The notes below the pieces were generated by a model that saw only the letters and a program-made list of their open reading frames with translations, was not told the origin of the DNA and did not search any database. A program made the position numbers and the translations under genes. From positions 1 to 41,872 of the forward strand of contig SABN01000016.1 of the NCBI GenBank assembly GCA_009928955.1: a DNA stretch of 41,872 nt, given 5' to 3'. The DNA comes from Opitutia bacterium (GTDB lineage: Bacteria; Verrucomicrobiota; Kiritimatiellia; CAIQIC01; Lenti-01). Below are positions 34,467 through 41,872 of this stretch, piece by piece (positions within the stretch are counted from its first letter, which is position 1; each line of letters opens with the position of its first letter).

Positions 34467-36280
34467 GGAACGGCCGGACCGAGCGCCCCTTCCAGGTCCG
34501 CGAGAACAAGGTCGAAGTCGGCGAAGGCCTCGCGCAGCACGCCCGCATCGCGCAGGTCCACGCCGGCGGCGGCGACGGCGGCGAGCGGGTCTTGGCTGCC
34601 GCCCGCGCGCAGCATGCCCAGATAGGCGTCCACGCCCTCGCCCGCGCGCAGGCGCCGGGCGAAGACCAGCGCGGCGCAGAAGCTCGTCGCGTACTTGTAG
34701 ACGTAGAAATCGTAGTAGAAGTGCGGAATGCGGCACCATTCCAGCGCGATGGCGGGATTCGCCGCCACGCCGGAACCGTAATACGTCCGGTTCAGTTCGC
34801 AATAACGCTCGCGCAGGAACTCGGCCGTCAGCGGCGTCCCCTCCTCCTCCCAACGGTGCAGGTCGCGCTCGAACTCGGCGAACATCGTCTGGCGGAAGAC
34901 GGTGCCCTTGAACGAATCGCACAGGTGGTTCAGCAGGTGCGCGCGGACCGCGGGCGCCTGCCCCGGACGGCCGAGCAGATGATGCGTCAGCAGCAACTCG
35001 TTGACGGTGGAGGCGATCTCGGCGAGGAAGATCGGGTAGTGCGCGGTGCGGTGCGGCTGGGCGCGGTTGGCCAACCAGGTGTGGAGCGAATGCCCCAGTT
35101 CGTGCGCGAGCGTGAAGGCGTCGTCGAGCCGGTCGTGGTGGTTCAGCAAGAGATAGGGCGGACTGTCATAGCAGCCGCTGGAATAGGCGCCCGAATGCTT
35201 GCCCTTGTTTTCGGGCCAGTCGATCCAGCGCGAGGAAAAGGCCGTGCGCAGGGCCGCGCCGTATTCCGCGCCGAGCGGACGGCAGGCCTCCTGCACCCAT
35301 TCGCGGGCCTGCTCCATCGGCACGCTTTCCGCGCACGAGGGCACCAGCGGCGCGTAGAGATCGTACATGTCCAGGTCCGGCAGCCCCAGCGCGCGCTTGC
35401 GCAGATCCAGATAGCGGTGGAACAGCGGGAGGGCGTCATGCGTCGCGCCGATCAGGCCTTCGTAGACCGCCACGGGCACCTGGTCGTCGAACAACGCGGC
35501 CTCCAGCGCCGACGGAAAATGGCGCGCCTGCGCCATGAAGACGTGCTCCTTCACGGTGGCCGACAGCGTCGAGGCCAGCGTGTTCTGCAGCTTTCCGTAG
35601 GTGCCCAGCAACGTCTCGAACGCCGCCTTGCGCACGCCGCGGTCCGGATTCTCCAGATGCGTGCGATAGGTCCCCTCGGTCAGCGGCAGGGGCTTTCCGT
35701 CGGCCCCCGGAATGTCCGGAAACGCCATGTCCGCGTTGGTCAGCAGGCTGTAGGTCTGCTCGGAGGCGGACAGCACTTCGCCGGCGCGCGCCAAGAGGGT
35801 TTCCTCCGCGGCGGACAGCACGTGCGGCTTGTTGCGCAGCACCTTCAACATCGTGCGGCGGCAGGCGGCCAGCTCGGAAGCTTCGATCCAAGCGCGCAGC
35901 TCGGCCTCCGGATGCGACAGCAGTTCCGGCGTGATCCACGCGCACTGCGCGGCGATCTCGGCGTAGCGGGCGCGGATGCGCGCTTCGCGCGACTGGTTCG
36001 CGTCGTCGGCCGTGTCTTCGTCGTGCCGCAGGTGCGCATAGGTATGCAGGCGCTCCAGCAACCGGTCCAGCGCGGTCTCGGCGTCCAGCAGGCGCGCGAC
36101 CGCCGCGGCGGAATCCAGCCTGCCCTGCATCGCCAGCACGGGGGCGGCCACCTCGTCGAGGCGCGCAAAATCCGCCTCCCAAGCTTCCGGGACGGCATAC
36201 AGCGGGTTCAGGTCCCAGGTCAGCGCCTCGGGCACTTCGTTCCGGGAGGGCACGGCAGAGGGTTCGGCGGATTGGCTCAT
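34463..36280 (-). CDS. pepF: oligoendopeptidase F (M3B metallopeptidase)
   Basis: 605 residues from ATG 36280; GGAG about ten bases upstream. The zinc motif HELGH (about 393-397) is present with the downstream Glu region (FLAEIASTVNE) that supplies the third ligand. M3 family features include the YSSGCYDSPPYLLLNH substrate loop upstream and the C-terminal YYDFYVYKYATS segment. Length is normal for PepF (about 600). It degrades short peptides in the cytoplasm. Followed with ATGA overlap by a DEDD exonuclease. A long open frame extends upstream of Met 36280, but it runs antisense through the AsmA-like gene and is not real. Confidence 0.95.
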   Translation of the reverse strand: MSQSAEPSAVPSRNEVPEALTWDLNPLYAVPEAWEADFARLDEVAAPVLAMQGRLDSAAAVARLLDAETALDRLLERLHTYAHLRHDEDTADDANQSREARIRARYAEIAAQCAWITPELLSHPEAELRAWIEASELAACRRTMLKVLRNKPHVLSAAEETLLARAGEVLSASEQTYSLLTNADMAFPDIPGADGKPLPLTEGTYRTHLENPDRGVRKAAFETLLGTYGKLQNTLASTLSATVKEHVFMAQARHFPSALEAALFDDQVPVAVYEGLIGATHDALPLFHRYLDLRKRALGLPDLDMYDLYAPLVPSCAESVPMEQAREWVQEACRPLGAEYGAALRTAFSSRWIDWPENKGKHSGAYSSGCYDSPPYLLLNHHDRLDDAFTLAHELGHSLHTWLANRAQPHRTAHYPIFLAEIASTVNELLLTHHLLGRPGQAPAVRAHLLNHLCDSFKGTVFRQTMFAEFERDLHRWEEEGTPLTAEFLRERYCELNRTYYGSGVAANPAIALEWCRIPHFYYDFYVYKYATSFCAALVFARRLRAGEGVDAYLGMLRAGGSQDPLAAVAAAGVDLRDAGVLREAFADFDLVLADLEGALGPAVP

Positions 36281-36334
36281 GCGCCCTACACTCCACAAAA
36301 CCGCCCCGCGCTTCAAGAAAAGACATCTTCGGCT

Positions 36335-36363
36335 TTGGCTTCCGCGTCCCGATGTCCTATGCT
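36335..36363 (+). promoter_or_regulatory. promoter giving a probable leaderless transcript for the AsmA-like gene
   Basis: TTGGCT (36335-36340), 17-bp spacer, TATGCT (36358-36363). The start point expected 7-8 bp later falls on the A of ATG 36371. There is no ribosome site upstream of that ATG. Confidence 0.5.
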
Positions 36364-36370
36364 CCTCGGC

Positions 36371-38377
36371 ATGAAAAAGCTGTTCACATTCATCGCCGGG
36401 ATCGCCGGACTGGCGGTTTTCCTGCTGCTCACCGCCCATTTCACGCTGCGCCACGCCCTGAACACGCCCAAGTTCAAGGCGGCGGCAACCGGCTTCATCG
36501 AGCGCGCCACCGGCCGCCCCGCCGACTACGAGCGCATCGGCTACACCCTCCGCCCCTTCTCCCTCGTCGTCCGGAACGCCGCCCTCAAGGAAAAGGATGG
36601 CTCGCGCGATTTCGCCGCCATGAAGGAATTCTCCATCTTTGTCGATTTCCGCACCAAGGAGGTCACCGCCCTGCGGCTGGATGCGCCCGCGATCCGCATC
36701 GTGCAGTACGCGGATGGTTCGTTCAATTTCTCGGATCTCCTGTCCGCCGAGCCCACCGCCCCCGGCCCCGAAGCGGCCCCGACGGAATCCGCGCCCGAAC
36801 AGTCGGCGCCAACCGATGGCCCGACTCCGCCGCCGACGACGCCCCCGGCCGCACCGGCCTTCTCCATCCGCTGGGTGCAGATTGACAACGCCCGCTTTGA
36901 GTTCGTCCGGGTGGCGGAGGACGGCAGCGAAGAAATCTTCGAGCTCTCGGATCTGGATTTCCAACTGCGCGATTTCGCGCCGAACCGCCCCTTCCGGATG
37001 GACGGCAGCGTCACCATCGGCAAGACCTCCGCCCTGCAGTTCGAGCTCTCCGGCCCCGCCCCGGCGGACTACGAAGGCAAGTCCGGCGACTGGCCGCTGG
37101 CCTTGGCTTCCCGGCTCGACATCCGCGACTTCGCGGATCTGAAGGCTTTCCTGCCCGAAGGCACGCTGCCATTCCAAAGCTTGTGGATGACGCTGAATGT
37201 CCAAGGGGCGCTGGCGGACAAGTGCACGGTCCTGCTGAATCTCCAAACCCCCGCAGCCACGGAGACCCATCCCGTCGCGCTGGAAGCGGGGCTCCACGCG
37301 GAATTCTCCCTGCCCGGACCTGTCGCGCAACACCTGCTCGCCAGCGAGCCCCTGCCGGCGGACTTGGCGTTCGCCCCGCCGCGCTGCACGCCGCCGCCGG
37401 GCACCGTGGCCTTGACGGAAAATCCGCTGACCGCCCTCCTGCTCCGGCATGTCCAGGCGACCGCCGAACTCACCTTCCCGAGGATCGCCTACGGCTCCAA
37501 CCGCTTTGAGCAAGGCACCGCCACGATCCACTTGCGCAACGGCATTGTGACGATCCCGAGCGCGAAGCTCTCGGCCTATGGCGGCACCCTCGAGGCGCAC
37601 GGCAACGCCCAGTTGCTCGCCTGCCCGCTCGCCTATCGCCTGGACCTGCTCAAGGCCGAGAATCTCGCCCTCGAACAGGCGCTCGCGGCCAACGGCCTGG
37701 GCGACCTCGCCCAGCTGTCCGGCCGGCTCCAGCTGGAGGCCAGCGCCACCGGCACCGCCATCGCCGCCGACGGCCTGCGCGCGCTGGCGGCCGACGCCCA
37801 GCTCCGCATCGATGACCTGCAATCCGTCGGAACCGGCGGATCCCTCATGGACCAAGTCTGGCTGCAGCTCGACCATCCGCTCCTGCTGCAGCTCGTGCCG
37901 CGCTTGAAAACCAAAGTCGAACAGGCCCAACAGGCCGCCGCCACGACCACCACCTCCCGCTACGACGAGGCCACCGCCACCCTTTCCCTGCGCAACGGAA
38001 CGGCCACCCTCTCCGGCGCGCGCCTGGCCATGCCGGGCTATCGGCTCGACGTGTCCGGCGCGATCCTCCCCTTTGACGACCGCCTCGATCTCGCCGCGCA
38101 GCTGGTCGCCTCGCCCGAGGAAACCGCGCGGTTGACCGGGGGAAAAGACCTCTCCGCCTATCTGCCCCATGAAAACGGCGGGCTGAGGATTCCCCTCTCC
38201 ATCCGCGGTCCCCTGCAGAAACCGGCGGTGCTTCCCGACCTCGACCGGCTGCTGCGGAACGCCTTGGCCGGCGCGACGGAGGGCGGTTCCGATTCCCCCC
38301 TCGATGCCCTGTCCAAATCCGACCGCAAAAACGTGGAAAAAGGACTCAAGCTCCTGGAAAACTTGCTTCAGCCCTGA
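36371..38377 (+). CDS. AsmA/DUF748-like membrane-anchored periplasmic protein
   Basis: 668 residues from ATG 36371; ATG 36359 would add four residues but overlaps the -10 box. Residues 4-24 are a single membrane anchor. The rest is a long beta-rich periplasmic part. About 25-160 looks like the DUF748/AsmA start (FIERATGRPADYERIGYTLRPFSLVVRNA), then a Pro-rich linker (about 125-160) and AsmA-type repeats, including ALRLDAPAIRIVQYADGSFNFSDLL. The C-terminal 100 residues contain another such unit and a basic helix. AsmA-family proteins act in envelope lipid transport. Orientation is divergent from pepF. No second membrane helix. Confidence 0.8.
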   Translation: MKKLFTFIAGIAGLAVFLLLTAHFTLRHALNTPKFKAAATGFIERATGRPADYERIGYTLRPFSLVVRNAALKEKDGSRDFAAMKEFSIFVDFRTKEVTALRLDAPAIRIVQYADGSFNFSDLLSAEPTAPGPEAAPTESAPEQSAPTDGPTPPPTTPPAAPAFSIRWVQIDNARFEFVRVAEDGSEEIFELSDLDFQLRDFAPNRPFRMDGSVTIGKTSALQFELSGPAPADYEGKSGDWPLALASRLDIRDFADLKAFLPEGTLPFQSLWMTLNVQGALADKCTVLLNLQTPAATETHPVALEAGLHAEFSLPGPVAQHLLASEPLPADLAFAPPRCTPPPGTVALTENPLTALLLRHVQATAELTFPRIAYGSNRFEQGTATIHLRNGIVTIPSAKLSAYGGTLEAHGNAQLLACPLAYRLDLLKAENLALEQALAANGLGDLAQLSGRLQLEASATGTAIAADGLRALAADAQLRIDDLQSVGTGGSLMDQVWLQLDHPLLLQLVPRLKTKVEQAQQAAATTTTSRYDEATATLSLRNGTATLSGARLAMPGYRLDVSGAILPFDDRLDLAAQLVASPEETARLTGGKDLSAYLPHENGGLRIPLSIRGPLQKPAVLPDLDRLLRNALAGATEGGSDSPLDALSKSDRKNVEKGLKLLENLLQP

Positions 38378-38399
38378 CGGCGCCCGGATGCCGTATTTT
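38377..38399 (+). terminator. intrinsic terminator after the AsmA-like gene
   Basis: ACGGC-GCCCGGAT-GCCGT (38377-38394) then ATTTT. The stem begins on the last base of the TGA stop. The next promoter (38405) lies immediately after it. Confidence 0.5.
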
Positions 38400-38404
38400 C
38401 AGGT

Positions 38405-38434
38405 TTGACGGCCCCTCCCCCGCCGGCCTATTCT
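38405..38434 (+). promoter_or_regulatory. sigma-70-type promoter for the TPR gene
   Basis: TTGACG (38405-38410), 18-bp spacer, TATTCT (38429-38434). Same boxes and spacing as at 17022-17051. Confidence 0.65.
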
Positions 38435-38479
38435 GTCCGGGTCGCAATTTGTCGCTGTTTTTTGCCTAAGGAGCGCGTC

Positions 38480-39859
38480 ATGGAAGAAATCACATTGGAA
38501 CAAGTCCCCCGCAAGATCCGCGACCTCTATGAAAAAGCCATGGCCGCCCTCGAACGCGGCAACGCGGGCTATGCGCTGAACATGCTCAAGCAAGTGATCG
38601 CCGTGGAACCCCTTTTCCTGCTGGCGCGAAAGAACCTGCGCATCGCGCAGGTCAAGGCGCTTCTGGCCACCAAGCCCACCGCCATGACCCACCAGCTGGC
38701 CTCGCTGAAAGGCACCTTCACGATGATGGGCGCCCAAGGCAAGCTCAAGAAGGATCCCAAGGCCGCCTTGAATGGCGCCGAGAAGCTGATGGAGCTGGAT
38801 CCGCTGAACCTGCCCTTCCTGAAGTTCTTCGCCCAAGCCGCCGAAGCCGCCGATCTTTCCGAAATCGCCGTGCAGACGCTGGAAATCGCCCGGCCCTATT
38901 TCGCCAAGGATGTCGCCTTCCTGCGCCTCCTCGCCCGCCTCTACATCCAGACCAACCAGCCCTCGGGCGCGCGCGATTGCTATGCCGCCGTCGCCGAGCT
39001 GCTGCCCAACGACCAGACCGCCATCAAGAACCTCAAGGATGCCGCCGCCCTCGACAGCATGAAATCGGGGGGCTGGGAACAAAAGGGCAGCTTCCGGGAG
39101 AAGCTCAAGGACAAGAAGGAAGCGATCCTGCTCGAGCAACAGGCCAAGTCCGTGAAGGGCGACTCCGACGTCGACACGCTGATCGCCGAGCGCCTGCGGG
39201 ACATCCAGCGCGAACCGCAGAACATGAATTTCCGCCGCGCCTTGGCGGACCTCTATGTGCGCGCCGAACGCTTCGACGACGCCCTCCAGGCCCTCGAAGA
39301 CGCCACGAAGGCCGCCGGCCGCACCGACCCGCAGATCGAGCGCACCACCACGCTCATCAAGACGAAGAAATTCGACAGCGCCGTCGCCGCCGCGAAAGCC
39401 GCCGGCGATGAAGCCGCCGCCGCCGCCAAGGAGCAGGAGAAGGCGACCTTCCTCTACGAAGACGCCGTCCAGATGGTCAAGCGCTACCCGAACGACCTGC
39501 AGTTCCGCTACGAACTCGGCTACCAGTTCTATCTGCGCGGCCAGTTCAACGAAGCCATCGAGGAATTCCAGCTGGCGCAGCGCAATCCCCAGCGCCGCAC
39601 GCTCGCCTTGTACCATCTCGCCCTCTGCTTCACCCAGAAAGGCCAGCTCGACATCGCCTTCGAGCAGCTGCAGAAGGCCGCCTCCGAACTCACCCTCATG
39701 GATGAGACCAAGAAGGATGTCGTCTACCAAATGGGCGTCTTGGCCGAGAAGATGGGCCGCCAAGAGGAGGCCGTCGCCTTCTTCAAGGAAATCTATTCCG
39801 TGGACATCAAGTACCGCGACATCTCCCAGCGGATCGAAACCTCCTATCAGAAAAAGTAG
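38480..39859 (+). CDS. cytoplasmic tetratricopeptide-repeat (TPR) protein
   Basis: 459 residues from ATG 38480 (AAGGAG, eight bases). No signal or membrane helix. TPR-type helix pairs occur throughout: about 15-50, 95-180 (LEIARPYFAKDVAFLRLLARLYIQ), and strongly at 330-450 (YELGYQFYLRGQFNEAIEEFQLA, ALYHLALCFTQKGQLDIAFEQL, YQMGVLAEKMGRQEEAVAFF). A charged coiled middle (about 200-235) separates the groups. TPR scaffolds bind partner proteins; none can be named. The next gene starts 7 bp after the stop, so the plus-strand block to purU may be one operon. Confidence 0.85.
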   Translation: MEEITLEQVPRKIRDLYEKAMAALERGNAGYALNMLKQVIAVEPLFLLARKNLRIAQVKALLATKPTAMTHQLASLKGTFTMMGAQGKLKKDPKAALNGAEKLMELDPLNLPFLKFFAQAAEAADLSEIAVQTLEIARPYFAKDVAFLRLLARLYIQTNQPSGARDCYAAVAELLPNDQTAIKNLKDAAALDSMKSGGWEQKGSFREKLKDKKEAILLEQQAKSVKGDSDVDTLIAERLRDIQREPQNMNFRRALADLYVRAERFDDALQALEDATKAAGRTDPQIERTTTLIKTKKFDSAVAAAKAAGDEAAAAAKEQEKATFLYEDAVQMVKRYPNDLQFRYELGYQFYLRGQFNEAIEEFQLAQRNPQRRTLALYHLALCFTQKGQLDIAFEQLQKAASELTLMDETKKDVVYQMGVLAEKMGRQEEAVAFFKEIYSVDIKYRDISQRIETSYQKK

Positions 39860-39866
39860 TCCCCGC

Positions 39867-40895
39867 ATGAAGAAAACCGCCTCGCCCGCCTTCGTCGCCG
39901 GAATTCTCTTCGCCGCCCTGCTGGGGTCCGCCGGATGCCGCCCCTGCGGCTCCGTTTGCGGGACGCCGCCCCCCGCCACCGCACCCACCGCCTTCCCGCG
40001 CCCCGCGGAGAACGAGTTCTCCGTGATGACCTTCAACCTCCACCAATACGCGCTGGCCGACCGCGAGGGCGCCGCCGACCCCCTCGCGCCCAAGCCGCGC
40101 GAAGAGGCCGCCGCCATCGTCGACGCCATCCGCCAGATCTCCCCGGACATCCTCGCCGTGCAGGAAATGGGCGATCCGCGCGCCTGGGACGACTTCAAGC
40201 TCCGGCTGCGCGATGCGGGCGTCGAAGCCTACCCTTACGAGGAGTATCTCCGGCAGGATCCCGGCGACCGCAACCTCGCCCTCCTCTCCCGCTTCCCCAT
40301 CGCCGCCCGCAACGCCCACACCGACGACACCTATACCATCGGGCCCACCCAGTTCCCCGTCCGGCGCGGCATCCTCGAGGTCGACCTCGACATCCCCCCC
40401 GCCTACCGCCTCCGCCTGATGGTCGCCCACCTCAAATCCAAGCTCTTCCATGAATACGGCCAAGCCGAAATGCGCCGCAACGAGGCCCGCCTGCTCTGCA
40501 ACCACGTCCGCGCCGCCCTCAAGGACGATCCCGACATCAATCTGCTCGTCCTCGGCGACCTGAACGACGATCCCGCTTCCCGTCCGCTCCGCGAAATCGT
40601 CCAGTACCAGGGGGAAACCATCCTCCACGACCTGCGGCCGGAAGATTCCACCGGGGCCGCCTGGACCTATCGGGGCGCCGACGACAACCACCAGCGCCTC
40701 GACTACCTGCTGGCCAGCAAGGGCCTCCTGCCCGAAGTCGTCCTCGCGAAAACCTATGTCGTCAATCTCCGGTCGCTGGCCACGGCCAGCGACCATCGCC
40801 CCTTGGTGGGCACGTTCGTCGCCGCCGAGCGCCCCCCCGAAGCGGCCCCCGATCTGTCCTCGCGCAAATCCGGCGAGTTTCCGATGGACGACTGA
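39867..40895 (+). CDS. exported endonuclease/exonuclease/phosphatase (EEP) family lipoprotein
   Basis: 342 residues from ATG 39867. N-terminal hydrophobic segment ends at a candidate lipobox (LLGSAGC, Cys24), implying a lipoprotein in the envelope. EEP domain from about 50: MTFNLHQYA (metal), VQEMGD (Glu), VAHLKSK, LGDLNDDP (Asp-x-Asn) and ASDHRPL (catalytic His) are all present, so it is likely an active phosphoesterase (DNase, sphingomyelinase-like or other). Substrate unknown. The C-terminal 25 residues are low complexity. Spacing of 7 bp on both sides suggests co-transcription with the TPR and purU genes. Confidence 0.88.
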   Translation: MKKTASPAFVAGILFAALLGSAGCRPCGSVCGTPPPATAPTAFPRPAENEFSVMTFNLHQYALADREGAADPLAPKPREEAAAIVDAIRQISPDILAVQEMGDPRAWDDFKLRLRDAGVEAYPYEEYLRQDPGDRNLALLSRFPIAARNAHTDDTYTIGPTQFPVRRGILEVDLDIPPAYRLRLMVAHLKSKLFHEYGQAEMRRNEARLLCNHVRAALKDDPDINLLVLGDLNDDPASRPLREIVQYQGETILHDLRPEDSTGAAWTYRGADDNHQRLDYLLASKGLLPEVVLAKTYVVNLRSLATASDHRPLVGTFVAAERPPEAAPDLSSRKSGEFPMDD

Positions 40896-40902
40896 TCCGC
40901 CC

Positions 40903-41766
40903 ATGCCCGCGTCCACGCCCACCGCCATCCTTCTCGTCTCCTGTCCCGACCAGCGCGGCATCGTCGCCGCCCTTTCCACCTTCATCACGCAGCACAACGG
41001 GAACATCCTCGCCCTCGACCAATACGTGGACACGGAGGATGGCGTCTTCTTCGCCCGCATGGAGTGGGAACTCGACGGCTTCGCCTTCCCCCTCGACCAG
41101 TTCGCCGCGCACTTCGCGCCGATCGCCCAGCCGCGCCAGATCGCCTGGACCCTCCACCGCTCCGGCAAGCCCCTGCGCATGGCCGTGCTGGTCTCCAAGC
41201 AGGCCCACTGCCTCTACGACATCCTCGCCCGCTACGAGAGCGGCGAATGGCCCGTCGAGATCGCCCTCGTCCTCTCCAACCACGACGACCACCGCGGCCT
41301 CGTCGAGCGCCACGGCGTGCCCTTCCACCACGTTCCCGTCGCCGCCGACGACAAAGCCGCCGCCGAAGCCACGCAGATCGCCCTGCTGAAGAGCGCCCGC
41401 GTGGACTTCATCGTCCTCGCCCGCTACATGCAGATCCTCAGCCCCGCCTTCGTGCAGGCCTTCCCGATGCGCATCCTCAACATCCACCACTCGTTCCTGC
41501 CCGCGTTCGCCGGCGCCAACCCCTACCGCGCCGCCCATGACCGCGGCGTCAAGATCGTCGGCGCCACCGCCCACTACGTCACCGAGAAGCTCGACGAAGG
41601 CCCCATCATCGAGCAGGACGTCATCCGCGTCTCCCACCGCCAAGGCGTCGACGACCTCGTCCGCCTCGGACGCGATCTCGAGAAGATCGTCCTCTCCCGC
41701 GCCATTTATTGGCAGCTCCACCATCGCCTGCTCGTCTACAAAAACCGCACCGTCGTCTTCAATTGA
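40903..41766 (+). CDS. purU: formyltetrahydrofolate deformylase
   Basis: 287 residues from ATG 40903, normal for PurU. N-terminal ACT domain (about 7-80, LLVSCPDQRGIVAALS). C-terminal formyltransferase domain (about 90-285) with the motif NIHHSFLPAFAGANPY and the downstream KLDEGPIIEQD, which provide the catalytic Asn, His and Asp. It converts 10-formyl-THF to formate and THF, supplying formate for purine synthesis and balancing one-carbon pools. Starts 7 bp after the EEP gene; the next ATG overlaps its TGA (TGATG), so a chorismate mutase-like gene follows in the same operon. Confidence 0.95.
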   Translation: MPASTPTAILLVSCPDQRGIVAALSTFITQHNGNILALDQYVDTEDGVFFARMEWELDGFAFPLDQFAAHFAPIAQPRQIAWTLHRSGKPLRMAVLVSKQAHCLYDILARYESGEWPVEIALVLSNHDDHRGLVERHGVPFHHVPVAADDKAAAEATQIALLKSARVDFIVLARYMQILSPAFVQAFPMRILNIHHSFLPAFAGANPYRAAHDRGVKIVGATAHYVTEKLDEGPIIEQDVIRVSHRQGVDDLVRLGRDLEKIVLSRAIYWQLHHRLLVYKNRTVVFN

Positions 41767-41872
41767 TGCAAGCGCCCGCCCTCGACGACCTGCGGCGGCG
41801 GATCCGCGAAATCGACCAAGACCTCCTTCGCGCCCTCGACGCCCGCGCCCGCTTCCCCCGCCACCCCTTCCC
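41766..41872 (+). CDS. start of a chorismate mutase-like protein (AroQ type), cut by window edge
   Basis: 35 codons from ATG 41766, overlapping the purU TGA by one base. The visible N-terminus, LDDLRRRIREIDQDLLRAL, is the first helix of AroQ-type chorismate mutase: the R-x-x-I-x-x-I-D pattern and the basic residue expected in the active site. The rest lies beyond the window, so fusion to prephenate dehydratase or another domain cannot be judged. Confidence is limited by length. Confidence 0.6.
   Translation, partial: MQAPALDDLRRRIREIDQDLLRALDARARFPRHPF

Noticed and set aside
34592-38377. 1261-codon frame extending upstream of the AsmA-like gene
   Set aside because: Its first 590 codons lie antisense to oligoendopeptidase F. 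The signal anchor and promoter place the true start at 36371.

Overview
The window is about 41.9 kb of GC-rich, gene-dense bacterial DNA with Shine-Dalgarno sites and recognisable sigma-70 promoters (TTGACN/TATNNT with 17-18 bp spacers). The organism is probably a member of the PVC superphylum, most likely Kiritimatiellota, Lentisphaerota or Verrucomicrobiota. That placement is inference. It rests on the Asp-rich calcium-binding repeat in a secreted protein, a GxxExxY gene in a CACAGAT-repeat element, REP-like 26-mers starting GGTAGGGCG, a large DUF11-RHS protein and the overall base composition. No rRNA or phylogenetic marker was compared.

Layout. 1-1209: a TPM-domain secreted protein (cut by the window edge) and a small cupin. 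1207-1702: a compact element of about 0.5 kb with inverted ends carrying a GxxExxY nuclease-like gene. 1700-8560 (minus): an apparent operon leuS, OmpA/MotB-like membrane protein, ettA, secreted hypothetical. 8656-9024: a second cupin. 9132-13443 (minus): a translationally coupled trio of PAS histidine kinase, NtrC-type sigma-54 activator and a GT39-like membrane glycosyltransferase. 13639-15458: a zinc-finger protein with a histone-H1-like tail, then a MiaB-type methylthiotransferase. 15532-17000 (minus): iron-type alcohol dehydrogenase coupled to an ABM monooxygenase. 17180-19314: a small membrane protein, a zinc-ribbon PD-(D/E)XK candidate nuclease, and a convergent, overlapping DNA cytosine-5 methyltransferase. 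19343-19529: tRNA-Tyr and tRNA-Ala. 19602-21188: a DEAD-box helicase preceded by a structured RNA-like leader. 21593-24272: two secreted surface proteins, one of them a long 13-residue YadA-head-like repeat. 24529-26220: cstA. 26512-33094: a 1924-residue RHS protein and a small RHS-like companion. 33123-33609: a REP pair, tRNA-Leu and tRNA-Ser. 33882-36280 (minus): oligoendopeptidase F and a DEDD exonuclease. 36371-41872 (plus): AsmA-like protein, TPR protein, a secreted EEP-family phosphoesterase, purU and the start of a chorismate mutase.

How the parts relate. Translation is a recurrent theme: leuS and ettA in one operon, a MiaB homologue together with three tRNAs carrying A36-A37-A38 (Tyr, Leu, Ser), tRNA-Ala and an RNA helicase. 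The accessory part holds the best candidates for undescribed biology: the nuclease/methyltransferase pair next to tRNA genes, the GxxExxY element, the 21.2-21.4 kb leader RNA, the 13-residue repeat protein and the RHS tail. Many long open frames antisense to these genes, up to 1869 codons, are GC-driven shadows and are left out.
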